Notes under the pieces: model-generated
The model's input: the letters and a program-made list of their open reading frames with translations, nothing else
What the model was told of the DNA's origin: nothing
Databases searched by the model: none
Program-made: the position numbers and the translations under genes
From: Coniochaeta sp. PMI_546
Lineage: Eukaryota > Ascomycota > Sordariomycetes > Coniochaetales > Coniochaetaceae
NCBI GenBank assembly: GCA_021432605.1
Contig: MU271143.1
Span: 9,277-73,276, forward strand
Direction of reading: 5' to 3'
DNA: 64,000 nt
Shown here: piece after piece, positions 1 through 12,977 of the stretch
Position numbering within the stretch: position 1 is the first letter of the stretch
Layout: each line of letters starts with the position of its first letter

Positions 1-10
1 GATCAAGTCG

Positions 11-369
11 ACTTACACAGTGGTCACGTTCCTATCGTTGCACGTCCATGTCTGGTTTACCGTAACTTGCGCAGAATTCTCTGACACTCTGACAGCAACC
101 TGAAGTGTCTCGTTAGACCACGTTTTGCCTTGAACTGTGCAAGCATTCCAGCCACTGCTTCCAGAACCGCATATTAGGTCGGCTGTATAATTGGTGGCCC
201 TATTAGTGATATGGAAAGACGTTTTTCCCAAGGTGGTGTATTGGAGGTCATCGATCAGCCAGCTAGGCACCGCAAAAGATTTTGAAGTGCATCCCGTTGT
301 TGGCAGCGACTGTGCTGATACTACCACTGCAGTCGCTGTTGCAACTAAGAGAAGAGAATATGGAAGCAT
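11..369 (-). CDS. Small secreted protein, 5' exon only (partial)
   Basis: The ATG at 369 opens a frame whose first 19 or so residues form a classic signal peptide (hydrophobic run, cleavage likely after VVVSA). The mature part is short, has about four cysteines and four N-glycosylation sequons (NYT, NET, NQT, NVT), and ends in a W-T-C motif. This is the build of fungal small secreted (AA1-like or effector-like) proteins; I do not recognise the exact family. The frame meets TAA at 13-15, but that TAA lies inside a good 5' splice site (GTAAGT, 16 down to 11), so the exon most likely ends at 17 and the gene runs off the window. A TATAAG box lies at 457-452, about 85 bases upstream of the ATG. 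Confidence 0.6.
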
Positions 370-1525
370 GATACTACTCGGTTCGAACAGATAAAAAGAA
401 ACTTAGCCCATCACATGTGGACGCAAGCCCGCTGCTGGTGAATTTAAATACTTATAGGACGCAAGTGGAGAACAGCGGTGACCAAGTATTAGTCGGTCTA
501 CGGCTCAATAACCCTTGCTACCCTTAAGCAGCCTGACCTTCTGGAAGAAACAGGAAGAATTGAACCGCGGAGTAAGATATTAACCGCATGTCGACCCGTC
601 TTCAAGACATACCGTGATATATTTACGGAACAATAGGCTAAGTCCCTTCCTCGTTGTTATCACCATTCCTCAAAAGATTAATCTGAAAACAAGTCTTTCG
701 GGATAGCTTCTTGCATGCTTGGCAAGGATCGATGTTGAGACCAATTTTGGAATTGCCTGAGCCCCATTTAGTAGCAGGTCTAAGACAAAAAAAAGGGTCG
801 AAAAATAAGTACGTTTCTCTGTAGCAGTACTCCTACGAGAGTCAATGTGGGCAATAAGTCATTTTTGGCTTTTAATACATGTCATGTAGATGAAGGATAG
901 GAAAGGTACGATCAGGAGAGAGTATACTTGAAGGTTCGTGGCACGATCCATGTCCTAATCCACGTTGCACGTAGCAGACACGGATAGTGTCCCTAGAGTG
1001 TCACCAGGCAGCATCTAATTTACTTGACTAGACATCTCGTCGAGGGGGACTGTTTCACTGTCTGCCGAGACAATTAGTAGTCCTCGAGCTTGCATCATGT
1101 CTCTTGCCGACAAGGTACACGAGCATCATATTCAATACATACTGCGTTACAGACGGGATCCGTGTCTAATGATAGGGTTGGTGCTGAGAAACGCAAAGTT
1201 AGGCATGGCAATCGAGTTGAGCATGGAGGGAATGGTTTCCAATAAGTGTATCATGGCTCGTTCTGTAGACAACCGGGAATTGATAGCCCGAGCAAAGGTC
1301 AACTTCATCCAATGACGTTAGCTGCTGCGCGGTTCGATGTGCTAGCGAGCCCTTGGGTTCAACTAATCGGCGTAGACGGGTTCAGTCATAATGGCACGGC
1401 CAGTAGTCTTCCTCGACTTCTTTTCTTGTACGGGATGCCGTTTGACAGCCCATGGAAAGGCAGAACTCCCATCACGGCTCCACGGGTATTCGAGGAGAAC
1501 AACTTCATTGAATGGAGGCAACCGC
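370..1525. other. Intergenic stretch without a recognisable gene
   Basis: Apart from the TATA region of the first gene, short open frames on both strands show no domain, no signal peptide and no convincing splice pattern. Confidence 0.5.
452..457 (-). promoter_or_regulatory. TATA box of the small secreted protein gene
   Basis: TATAAG reads on the minus strand about 85 bases before the ATG at 369, inside an AT-rich stretch (TATTTAAATT follows it). Spacing fits a fungal core promoter. Confidence 0.4.
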
Positions 1526-2334
1526 TCATCGTTCGAAAGACCAAGGCCGCAGTACTCGGCGCAAAGTTCCAGCGTAGGCAGCCCTCGCGCTGCCTATATA
1601 TGTCAAGCGAGAGCTTGCGTAAGTTAGGTCATCATAACAAAAGTTCTTCCAAGGACCGAATCGTTTGTAAGCATTCCTTGGCGGACACATACTGGACGTC
1701 GACCCTAAGCGAGTGATGATTTGGGCTGCCTGTGAGATTACTTCGCTGGCTGCAATGGCCGTGGTCTGCTCACTGAAGGTCGTGACAGAAACATGAAGTC
1801 GGACCCGAATACGCTGTTTCAGATTCTCAAGTACTGATACCGGAACGGGGTCGCAGAATGCGTCCAAGTGGATATCACGAAGGCCAGTCACCTGGCCGAT
1901 CAGGGTGTATGAAGGCGTCGAAAACTGGTAGCTCGTCGCCTCATCGTCCACAACCTCGATGAACCGAAGGGTGCGGATAGCGGGCAAGAAGCCGTTGGAG
2001 GAGAGGTATCTCATGGAGCCAATCTCATTCTTGGCCTTGCTGAACCTGAGACTGATGATAATCTGCTGGTGTTGGACATAGCGAGCCTTTCCATATAGGA
2101 ACGAGCCCATCGAAGCCAGGACGACGACGCTTCAGGCGCTGATATCTTGCAGGTGTTCAAAGATCAACATGATCATCTCATCAAAGAGGTCGCACAACGA
2201 TCGTTGTCCTGGGTCTGCCGGCTTGGGCTTGCGCCGGGTGATGGTGAAGGCTGAGCGCCATGGACGGCCGGCTCTGATGCGTACGACTTTGAAGAGCGAG
2301 CGTCCCGGATCTATGGTCGTTGGTGCTCGCAATC
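1526..2334 (-). pseudogene. Decayed F-box-like protein gene
   Basis: Reading on the minus strand, LFDEMIMLIFEHLQDIS (about 2196-2146) matches the start of a fungal F-box: Leu/Pro-x-Glu, Ile-x-Ile-Phe-x-His-Leu. The next part in the same frame (GKARYVQHQQIIISL and on to about 1526) looks like the usual continuation of fungal F-box/leucine-rich proteins. The two parts are separated by an in-frame TGA at 2134-2132, with no splice signals that would remove it. The upstream part has no in-frame ATG before the motif: its frame starts after a TGA and opens on TTG. About 265 codons remain, short for such proteins (often 400-600). F-box proteins recruit substrates to SCF ubiquitin ligases. I read it as a non-functional relic; a missed intron or sequencing error is the alternative. 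Confidence 0.45.
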
Positions 2335-3294
2335 AGCTGTATGAAGCAAACTTGTCAAAACCATAGTGATTGAATGTGATTACTTCCAAGGGAAGTTGAG
2401 GGTTCTACTGGAGAGCATGGGCCCTAGGTCTGCAGAAGATGGCTATAGATGTTCATGTCGTGTCCGTGTCCCTTGTAAAGACAATTCTAGCTGAGGACTA
2501 ACCGTGAAGCCGTATTAACGCGGAAAGCAGGATGATAGACCTCCCCTTGACTTTTTTGTCACTTAAGGTGCCGTAATTCCATATCTGTGTGCTGGAAAGT
2601 CCGATACATTCATGATGGGAGATCAGAAATCAAGCTCCGGTCAAGAATCCAACAACACTCACAAGATAGCTCCACAGGACCGCCGAACCCGGCCGTCTCA
2701 GCCCGCCCTTATCGCTGCCCTTATATACCGGCACGCCCGCTCCTTACCTACTAGGTTTAGGTCTTGAATGAGGTCCCGAGAGTTACATTGCAGCAGCAGC
2801 TTATTTGCAATATGTAGCCGCTATCGTTTGTTCCTCGAGGCACATTTGCATCTCGCTATATGATGCTGACCACGGTGCCCGGTTCCCGCAATGCCTATCT
2901 TTGCCGTAAGCATATCTTCGAGTAGATGTCCAAGACACTGAGCCTCCCTGCTAGTTCAAAGTATCCAGTACCACTCGGTCTACATACAGGCTAGGTCTGT
3001 GCAATCTCATGTTTGCAGTGGACTGTGACTTTTCACTGCCTGAGCTAGCAGCATCGTTGTTCAGTTGTGATAGACTGTGGCAAGCTGATAACTGTACACA
3101 TCTAAGCCTAGAATGTCCAATCCCTCGCATCAGCTGCCATACTTTATACAGGCGCACAAGCATAGAAACAAAACTCCCGTCGGCTGCACTGTCACGTTGG
3201 TGCCTCCTCAGCTGTTTCCACAGAAACGCTTAGCATTCATATGTTTCCGCAGATCTAACATAACATTCTCGAGGTTACACGCCATGACTGCCTA
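2335..3294. other. Intergenic stretch, nothing recognised
   Basis: Short frames only (up to about 74 codons) with no domain or splice logic. It separates the F-box relic from the 3' end of the FAD monooxygenase. Confidence 0.5.
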
Positions 3295-4765
3295 CTAAAT
3301 ACCGGCGGAGGCCGGTACTGTCGAGTCTTTCTTGTAATGCTGCGTGAAATCGTACCTTACATCCAATGTCCCCATGAACAACTCCTTAGCGTACTTCTTA
3401 TCCTTCTCAGCCTTGACACACTCCTGCATAAACGGATCCCTCTCAAGTCTAGTCGCAGGGTCGGGATCATGTACTCTCCGAAAGTTTTCCTGCGAGATGG
3501 GATCAATGATTGTCTTCCACTTCTCGATACGGATCTTGCTGTACAGATCCAAGATTGACTCGTCAGCCTTCCCATCGTATATTCCCGCCAGGCAGTCAAA
3601 GAGACCCCCGACATCGACGAAACCGCCAGTGATACCGAGTCCGCCCCAAGGGTTGCAGAGGTGAGCCGCGTCAGCAGCAAGGAGGAAGCGTCCCACGCGG
3701 AAAGAGGGCGCACATCGCTGATGCATTCTGTATGGCGCGAAGTTTACGAGTTTGTAGGAACCGGGCTTGGGGTGACCCGGCAGCATAAGCTCGTACTTCA
3801 TTGGCTGCCTTGCCTCCAGCTCCGCACGTGTTAGCCCGCCTGCCTCGCCGTATGTTACGCGATAAAGGTTATCTTCGGTCATCCGGGCGGCCATCTGTGG
3901 TCGTGGATGTAGCGGTTAGCTGGTGTTCCTCATTTGTTCGGCTAACAACAAGTGCAGTCTGACTTACAAAGAAATGTTCTGGATGGATAATAAAGTTCGA
4001 GTCCGTGAAGCCGTACTTGTCGAAATCGTAGTATACCTGTTCGCATAAATTAGTTTCGGTGTTGCATGGAAGTACAAGCGCTAAGGAACTTACATTCGTC
4101 GCAACGATCTGCTTATCCCATGTAAATCCGGGGTACTCGTCGCCAAACAAGCCCCTCCTGATGATGCTATTCGCTCCATCACAGCCAATGATGTAATCTG
4201 CTTCAATGCGCACCGTGCCATCAGGCGTCTCGGCGTCTACCCACGCCTTGTTCTCATCTTGTCCAATGCTCACAACTTTGTGTTGCCACTTGATGTCGCC
4301 ATTACGCTCCAAAAACCTTTCGAGCATCAGTTGATCAAGGTCATTGAGAACTAAGCAGGCAGTGCGGACGTCCAGTCCATCGACGTCGTCCAGCACCGCC
4401 GTATCCATGAGCGTGATAAGGCTGTGGTCCTCTGGTCGCCGCCACCCCATTTTAGTTGGTGAGATGCCGCGACGCCGCACCTCCTCCATTATCCCTGCCC
4501 TGTGCAGGTCCGGGATCGCTGCTGGACCATAGTATGCTGCTCGCGGCTGGTCGTCAAGCTTGTCAGATCCTTCGAGAATTTGCACTGGAATACCGTGCTG
4601 TGAGAGTAGAAGGGCCAGAAGTAAGCCCGATGGGCCAGCGCCGACAATGACAACCTAGCCGAGGTATTAGTATGACTGACTGGTACTGTACAAAGCGCGT
4701 TTGCTGGATTCAACACAAGTTGCGTATGGGCGTATTCTGACCTTCTTGAAGGGACGTTCAGCCAT
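3295..4765 (-). CDS. FAD-dependent aromatic-ring monooxygenase (phenol hydroxylase-like)
   Basis: Four exons (4765-4742, 4654-4094, 4036-3968, 3894-3295) give 417 residues in frame. Exon 1 codes only MAERPFKK; the intron has a TACTAAT branch site and exon 2 opens with the FAD-binding VVIVGAGPSG. The middle motif IIGCDGANS (about residue 164) and the late motif LLAADAAHLCNPWGG (about 289) are the DG and GD-type motifs of the PF01494 hydroxylase fold. These enzymes use NAD(P)H and O2 to hydroxylate phenolic rings; the substrate cannot be read here. The classical GD is AD in this protein, as I recall for a fungal subgroup. The C-terminal thioredoxin-like domain of true phenol hydroxylases is absent, so the protein is short and probably single-domain. 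Confidence 0.85.
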
Positions 4766-5861
4766 TTTGCCGGACCCTGGTCTTACAAACTTGAGATTCT
4801 TCAAGAGCTCTTTTATCTTAGATAGACAAGAAAGTAGACAAGGAGAGTGTATGGCTCGCGATCTGGGGAAAATCGAACGGTATATGTCTGCAACGGAACC
4901 CCGCAGAGGATGGTCTCTTTAGTGCATGTGGGGAAGCTTTTGGAGATGTTTGGGAAACTAAGCAAAGGCACTAGTAGACTTAGAGTAAGAGTGGCTCGGT
5001 ACCAAATAGTGGCCGGGTTTGATTCGGCTTCTTGTTTGGAGTCAAGCGGGGTGTGGCTTTGTTCACGGAGTACTCAAACCTAGGCTCGATACTCAATTGT
5101 TGGTTCACGTCGGCACTTTAATAAAGCCGCCATCATGCTCGTGCGGGTGATTGTTGTCGTCCCGACAATCCATCAAGTTTGACTAGATGAGATAGCCGTG
5201 GCACAGCGAACTTTCGATGTTGTCGAGGAATCGACTCACCAGAGCCAAGTCTAGCGGAATGCAGCCGATGGGGGCAATGCGAGAGAGGGGGACAGAGCTA
5301 AAACCGTCCATATATTTGGCTCCCGAGGGCTTTTCTAGGACGCCTGAAAGTATCCTCAGTCCGGGCTCGATATCTGTCTCCGAAGTTCCCCGCGGATAGA
5401 TATGTGGCTCAAGGGTCCCTTCTCAACTCCGCACCAGCTGTCTAGGTCAGGAGGACTAGTAGATCCCTTAAGGATGAGCGGGTCTATTCGAGGATTTTGG
5501 GGAAATGGGCACGCGAAACTGAATAGGTACGCAGGCTGATGATTGCTGTTACCCTTTTTGGAAGTGACATGATGTACGCCGAGCGAAAAGTCCTGGATCA
5601 TCAGATATCAACTGTTACAGTACAGCATGTATTTTCCATGGCTATTACAGTATTACAGAAAGTTCATGAATGTGACGATGATATCTGGCCAGAGGCCGCC
5701 CGCCTCGATCAAATGGCACATAGGACTGCCACTTAAATCCTCTACTTCCAGCAAACAGGAGCATTATCCCAGCCAACGTAATAACCTCGAAGATCCCAAG
5801 ATTCCACGCGTGTCTAACTTGCGCCTGAGACGCAACTCTATTTTGACCTTGGGCTTCACCT
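4766..5861. other. Intergenic stretch upstream of the monooxygenase
   Basis: It contains the monooxygenase promoter and the 3' flank of the CBM1 gene. No open frame here has a recognisable domain or signal peptide. Confidence 0.5.
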
Positions 5862-6362
5862 TCAAGGCCAGGTAGGAGTGTATGGCTCATCCGGAACAAG
5901 GGTGATTGTTGTTGCGGCTGGTGGGGTGACGGGTGTCAGATATGTGATAAAGGTCGTCACCACCGTCGGCGTTGGTCCGATGACGCTGATGGTAGTCGTC
6001 CTGATTGTGGTGGTAATGGGACTATCTCCAACTGGTTGATTCGCTTCGATGGACACGCATTGCGAGTACCATTCACTTGAGGTGTTGCTGTCAGTGTTGC
6101 TGTTGGCTTACTAGATTACACTCCTATAGTTTCGTACGTACTTGATCCCATCGTTCTTGCAATACGAGCCCGTAGGACATGCGACCGGACCGGTCCAGTC
6201 CTTTCCTCCACCTAGTTTATGGTATCCGTTAGATGTGACGACGGCCCGATCACCTGTCGCTCGGATGGATCACTTACATTGCCCGTATAGGCTTTGTGTT
6301 CGAGATCGTTGGCATAGGCTGCTGCTGACAAGCAGACTCACTGTGAACAGTGACTTAAGCAT
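5862..6362 (-). CDS. Small secreted protein made of one CBM1 cellulose-binding module and a Thr-rich tail
   Basis: Three exons (6362-6278, 6211-6142, 6075-5862) give 122 residues. Residues 1-18 are a signal peptide (MLKSLFTVSLLVSSSLCQ). Joining the exons restores a complete fungal CBM1: YGQCGGKDWTGP, then CPTGSYCKND and WYSQC, with the Cys pairs and the aromatic residues that lie on cellulose in the right order. Splicing places both introns inside the module, and only the joined frame gives the motif, so the model is well supported. After the module comes a Thr/Val/Pro-rich tail of about 60 residues, like a linker or O-glycosylated stretch. No catalytic domain follows. It may loosen cellulose, shield cell wall, or be a remnant of a larger cellulase. 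A TATATA box lies near 6506-6512. Confidence 0.8.
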
Positions 6363-6505
6363 GGTTGAGTCGTACTAACTTCGTCGATACAGTGGAATGA
6401 ACAAGAATTATAAGCTGAAAGACCACGGAGAACGCGGGATAGTTTGATTTGTGCAGCACGGTTGTCAGGATAGGAGGTGTGAAGATCAAGAACACCGGGA
6501 ACGAA

Positions 6506-6512
6506 TATATAA
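6506..6512 (-). promoter_or_regulatory. TATA-like box of the CBM1 gene
   Basis: The minus strand reads TTATATATTC here, about 145 bases upstream of the ATG at 6362. It is the best TATA-like element in that flank. Confidence 0.3.
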
Positions 6513-7476
6513 GAAGAAAGGCGAATCAATTATCCAAGACCCGGGTTTGTGTTGTGGTATATTAGCCAATATCACAGTACCGGTGGGCGCTTCTGGCTCG
6601 TACAGCTGTGAACAACGGCTAGACCTGTCCTGGAGTACACCGAGGGGCCACGCACGGGATGTATATTAGGTACGCAAGCTCAGATCGAACAAATCCATAT
6701 CTTGATACTGGTCCGATATAACAAGTTGAGATTCCTGCGAAGGCGTTTGGGATGTAAACAGCGAGTACATTGCCCTTTAGAGGACAGAAGATGGACTGCT
6801 CTGCAGGTGGACGTGGGCCGGCTTTCAATCTTACACCAACGCGCGGTGCTCTCCTGTGCAAGAATCACCCACTACCAGACCCGAGCCAGTCACTTGGGAC
6901 ACGACGTGGGCCACCACTGCATCGTTTGACCCGGGTCGATCCCGTCGTACATAGACAGATTCTATTTTAGTTTATGCCAAGCCCGGTCGAAATAGGTGGT
7001 TTATATTGCGGGACACGTTCGATAATGGTAAGTCCTTGCCCTGACAGGGCCACGGATAAATGACGACGTAGCCAGGTCGCCGGATAAGCTGTCGAGGTGA
7101 GCAATTGCGTGTGGCTGGAGATATAGAGCGGAGTTGGAAATCGAGAGAGAGATAGTTTTTTCGGGGGCAAATGGTCTGGGCGTGATAATCCGGCTTACGG
7201 AGGCCTAAATCACGCGTGACAAGTCTGGGGGTTCCAAAAGTTTGAATCGAACTCTCGCTAAGAACAAGGACTTCTCCAGTGCACGCGACAGTCACATATG
7301 CAGACTTCGAGATGATTCATATGAACAACCGCGACAAGAGGATGTGGTCATGCTTGCCGCTTTACTGTGCGGAGATCCTGTTGGCGTTCAAGGACTCTAT
7401 AGAAGCGATAAGACAGGCATGCTCACATCGCAATAGCCCATTGCCCCTCCAAACAGCTTTTCAACGTATATCCACC
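6513..7476. other. Intergenic stretch, nothing recognised
   Basis: Lies between the CBM1 promoter and the 3' end of the mannose-6-phosphate isomerase gene. Short frames on both strands carry no motif. Confidence 0.5.
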
Positions 7477-8844
7477 TCAGAGCTTCTCACCGTTGCTATG
7501 ATCCTCGACTTCACAAAATGCCTTGAATGTGATGAACTCATCATCCTCTCCACCCTCCGATTCCAGGACGACCTCAGCGGTGGCCCCAACGAAGAAAACG
7601 TATCCCTCCTTGACCTCCTGTACCGCGGGACCGACCGAGATCTTGCCCTTCCCAGATGTGCATATAACTATACTCGGGCCGTCAAGCTGCTCAAAGGTAG
7701 CCTTGGCACCAGGACCTCTCAATACTGTCCTGACGACGCTGAACTCGTCGATTGGTGGGTCGTACAAGGTCACCTCGCTTCCAGAGCTGTAACCTGCACG
7801 ATTCAGGGTAACGTAGGGATAATCAGCTGGACGCATTTTTTGCTCTTCGATGGGTGCGTAAGAATAGGTGAGCATGTCGACTAATGTGTCCACGTCCTTG
7901 AACTTGGGTGTCAGTCCAGCGCGCACAACGTTGTCACTTGCAGCCATGCACTCAACAACATCGCCGCTGAGATAGGCGTGAATATCATCCGCTCGGAGAA
8001 AGAGAGCCTCGCCCGGTTGCAGGACGACGTAGTTGAGGAAGAAAAGGACGAAGAGGCCGTAGTCGGGTCCGAACTCGCTATGCAGACGCGTTACGAGCTC
8101 AGACAGAGTTGACCCTGAGGTGGATGACACACCATTACCGGCAAAGGAAGTCCCTTGGCTTGCCGCCGCTGATACGAGCTTCTCTGTTGCAGAGGCGAGG
8201 GCTTCCGTAGAAGCTGACATGACCGCAGCAAAGGCCTTCTTTAGAACAGCCTTCATCTCGGCCGGGGCATCCTCAGAGGTTGTCTCCCGCCCAGAATGGC
8301 GATTTACTGTGTCGACGAACTCCTTTGCAACATCCTCGCCGACCATCTCGCGCAACGCAGGCACATTGTCAAGGAAGTGCGCAATCTCGTCAAGTGGACG
8401 GAACCCGCAAAGACCCTCAAAGGGCGTGATGGCGATGGTCATCTCTGGCTTGTGGTTGTCGTCTGGATAGTTTTTTGGGTCCCGAGCGTGCAACTTCTCG
8501 GCAAGTTTCTTGTTGGGATGTGCCTGGATGGAAAGGGCCTTGTTGATGGACAGGACCTTGAAGAGAAAAGGCAGCTTCTTGCCATAGCGAGCAGCAACGG
8601 AGCGTGAGAGGAGTGCCTGGTTGTCCTCTACCAGATCCAGCAGTGTGCGTCCGGTAGTGAGATCCTTGGACGGGTTGGACGGATGAGTGCCCATCCAGAG
8701 CTCGGCATAGGGTTGGTCATGCTGGATGGTGAAGTTGGGGGCTGGGGTGGCCGCAGCGAACTTTGCTGCTGCGGACTCTTCGCCTTTCTTGCCCCAGGCA
8801 TACGAATTGACTCCGCACTGGAGCCGGATCAGTGGTATTTGCAT
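7477..8844 (-). CDS. PMI40: Mannose-6-phosphate isomerase (type I PMI)
   Basis: A single exon encodes 455 residues, about the family length. The cytosolic zinc enzyme interconverts fructose-6-phosphate and mannose-6-phosphate and so feeds GDP-mannose for protein glycosylation and cell-wall mannan. Visible signatures are [15 protein letters not shown] near the N-terminus, [15 protein letters not shown] (zinc-binding Gln and His), the family signature [10 protein letters not shown], and [20 protein letters not shown] followed by VRAGLTPK, which holds the last zinc ligand and the active-site Arg. The ATG at 8844 is directly before the conserved start [19 protein letters not shown]. It is divergent from SGF29, sharing about 780 bases of upstream DNA. 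Confidence 0.95.
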   Translation of the reverse strand: MQIPLIRLQCGVNSYAWGKKGEESAAAKFAAATPAPNFTIQHDQPYAELWMGTHPSNPSKDLTTGRTLLDLVEDNQALLSRSVAARYGKKLPFLFKVLSINKALSIQAHPNKKLAEKLHARDPKNYPDDNHKPEMTIAITPFEGLCGFRPLDEIAHFLDNVPALREMVGEDVAKEFVDTVNRHSGRETTSEDAPAEMKAVLKKAFAAVMSASTEALASATEKLVSAAASQGTSFAGNGVSSTSGSTLSELVTRLHSEFGPDYGLFVLFFLNYVVLQPGEALFLRADDIHAYLSGDVVECMAASDNVVRAGLTPKFKDVDTLVDMLTYSYAPIEEQKMRPADYPYVTLNRAGYSSGSEVTLYDPPIDEFSVVRTVLRGPGAKATFEQLDGPSIVICTSGKGKISVGPAVQEVKEGYVFFVGATAEVVLESEGGEDDEFITFKAFCEVEDHSNGEKL

Positions 8845-9625
8845 ATCGTTTGTATGTTCTGGCAGGTGGAAAGTGGAAGTGAAGAGTTCGCTCTCCTGCC
8901 CTGCCTGCTGTTCTCGTGATATCGAATCTGACGGTGAAGAGCGTACGTCACATGCAATGCAGCAGCTTTGATCCCTGAAGCGGGGACTTTTTCTGGGGTT
9001 TCAGGGTTGTGTAACAGCGACTGAAACGGACAAGTGCTTGGCCCGAGTGCCCTGCGTGGACGCGGGGTCGTGGCTCTCACCGCCCTGATGTATTCTGCCG
9101 GATCAGTACGTGAACGCTGTGTTTATTCCTTGCCGGCCAAGGGACTTTCTTCATGCCTTCTAATCAGTCTCTCTACCAAATCGCATGCTGCTCTTTACAC
9201 CATGCTCCTCCTAACATTGCTTTGACCTCACTCCGAACCTAATTCCTGTCTTCAATGACCTGTTTGCTGTGACCTCCCCTTGGTTGCTGGTCCGGTCTCG
9301 AATCACGAACGCCGCTACCTCCCCAAGAGGCCCTCGATCCTCGTTACTTCCTGTAAGTCCATGTCCATATCCTTGACATGACAGCTCGTTCTACGCAGTG
9401 AGAGCACATCGATTCGCTATAGCGCCGTGCGAATTCTTTGTATCACGCTGGACAACTGCTAACCCAATTGCCAGATATCCAGAAGTCAAGGCTCATCTCA
9501 CCCCATCTGTGTTCTTGATTTTCCTTTTGGAGATTACCGGACTGCATAGACCTAGATTAATCACGTCCTATCGCCACGTCCGTGCCTGTCCTATAGCTTC
9601 GCCAGCTCCCATCACCAGAAATCCA
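8845..9625. promoter_or_regulatory. Shared divergent promoter of the PMI and SGF29 genes
   Basis: About 780 bases separate the PMI start (minus) and the SGF29 start (plus), so regulatory DNA must face both ways. The right part is pyrimidine-rich, typical of fungal 5' leaders. The frame open before the SGF29 ATG begins on GTG at 9398 and is treated as leader. Confidence 0.45.
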
Positions 9626-10930
9626 ATGTCGTCGCAACGCAGTCGCAATTCTCGCGGCCCAGGTCGAGGTAACGGCGGAAGTCAGGGCGAGGAAGTCCAG
9701 CTATGGAACCAGTGCAAGGACGACCTTAAAGCGCTGGTTGAATCTATCAATGCAAGCACAGGCAATACACGAGAGATTCTTGCGCAGGATCAATACATGT
9801 CCAAAAACAAAGGAACAATTGATCCACACACTGAGGATATGAAACTAGAAGACATCTTGAGGAAAGGGGTCCGCGTCAACGAGTCCACAAAAGCGCAGAT
9901 CGACGCTCTAGTCGACCAGCTCCTGATCCTCCGAGCGGTGCAAAAAAACAAGGAAGAAGCAGAAGCCGTGACAGCTGGAGGTTCTGGTCCGTCAAGTAGG
10001 GAACGTCCCAGTGGGCTTGCTGCCGGCGCCGGTCGGTCAAACTCCGTCCGAGGAGCCGGAGCACGGGAACGGGAGCTACAGCGTGAGAGGGAGCGTGAGC
10101 GTGAACGGGAACGGGAGAAGGATCGTGACCGCGATCGCGATAAGGAGCGAGACCGAGAAAGGGAGAAAGACAGAGAACGAGAAAGGGACGCCAAGGAGAA
10201 GGAGAAGGAGAAGGACAAGGAAAGAGAGAGGGAGAAGGAGAAGGAGAAGGAGAAGGAGAAAGAACAAGAGAAGGAGAAAGAAAAAGAGAAAGAGAAAGAC
10301 CCTGCTTCGCTATATGAGTTTGAGGGGGGTGGCGACTCGCCGGTACCGAGTCCTCTTGGGCATAGTAGGAAACTTGGCAGCGGTGGTGCTGGGAGTGACC
10401 GCTCGGTTGGGAACCGCGACAGCGTACCACCGCGCAGTGCAGGCGGTGACCTCGATACTCCCATGGCCAAGGCAGACAGCTTACCCCCCGAAACCAGCAT
10501 TGGAGCTACCCAGCGTAGCAAGGTGATATTCGTCAAGGGCCAAGACGTCGTGTTCAAGCCCAAGCCGCTGACCAGCAGTGAGAGCACAGATTGGTTTCTC
10601 GGCCGGGTACAGCAGGTCCTTGGTGAAGGCAAAAGCCGGAGATACAAGGTGCAGGACGCCGATCCGGACGTGCCACCTGAGGAGAGAACGGAGTACCGCA
10701 CTAGCGCGAGCAGTATGATACCAATTCCTGCGGCGGGTGTTGAGCTACCGGACTTGGACAAGGGTAAGACGGTCCTTGCACTCTATCCAGATAGTACGAC
10801 GTTTTACAAAGCCGAGGTCATGGGGATGGACCCGGTTAGTGGAAAGGTCAACTTGAGGTTTGAAGGCGAAGAGAACAGCGGGACGTTGCAGGTTGTCGAC
10901 AGGAGGTTTGTGGTCGAGTACCGGAATTGA
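9626..10930 (+). CDS. SGF29: SAGA-associated factor Sgf29 with tandem-Tudor domain
   Basis: I place the start at the ATG at 9626 because the same frame extends upstream only to a GTG. The protein has 434 residues. Residues about 20-120 hold a helical part typical of Sgf29 N-termini. Residues about 147-226 are an almost pure Arg/Glu then Lys/Glu/Asp run, predicted as a long charged helix. Residues about 301-434 form the Sgf29 tandem Tudor domain (VIFVKGQDVVFKPK, ESTDWFLGRVQQVLGEGKSR, VLALYPDSTTFYKAEV, FEGEENSG, VVEYRN). The domain reads H3K4me2/3 and anchors the SAGA acetyltransferase complex at promoters in the nucleus. The charged expansion is longer than I expect for yeast Sgf29 and is coded by simple-sequence DNA. 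Confidence 0.9.
   Translation: MSSQRSRNSRGPGRGNGGSQGEEVQLWNQCKDDLKALVESINASTGNTREILAQDQYMSKNKGTIDPHTEDMKLEDILRKGVRVNESTKAQIDALVDQLLILRAVQKNKEEAEAVTAGGSGPSSRERPSGLAAGAGRSNSVRGAGARERELQREREREREREREKDRDRDRDKERDREREKDRERERDAKEKEKEKDKEREREKEKEKEKEKEQEKEKEKEKEKDPASLYEFEGGGDSPVPSPLGHSRKLGSGGAGSDRSVGNRDSVPPRSAGGDLDTPMAKADSLPPETSIGATQRSKVIFVKGQDVVFKPKPLTSSESTDWFLGRVQQVLGEGKSRRYKVQDADPDVPPEERTEYRTSASSMIPIPAAGVELPDLDKGKTVLALYPDSTTFYKAEVMGMDPVSGKVNLRFEGEENSGTLQVVDRRFVVEYRN
10065..10312 (+). repeat. Purine-rich simple-sequence tract inside SGF29
   Basis: About 250 bases of GAG/AAG/CGG/GAT-type codons code Arg-Glu then Lys-Glu repeats. The strand is nearly all purine at its right end. It opens long spurious frames on both strands and is a likely site of length variation between strains. 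Confidence 0.75.

Positions 10931-12977
<2,047 letters not shown>

Noticed and set aside
7231-7260. Minus-strand GTTCGATTC, another B-box-like sequence
   Set aside because: The flanking bases do not form a T stem and no anticodon arm is visible.
9398-9625. N-terminal extension of Sgf29 from 9398
   Set aside because: The frame opens on GTG and lacks family similarity; the ATG at 9626 is adequate.
9790-10761. 323-codon minus-strand open frame opposite SGF29
   Set aside because: It is the mirror of the charged repeat (Ser/Phe and Arg/Ser runs) and has no domain; the plus strand codes a recognised protein.
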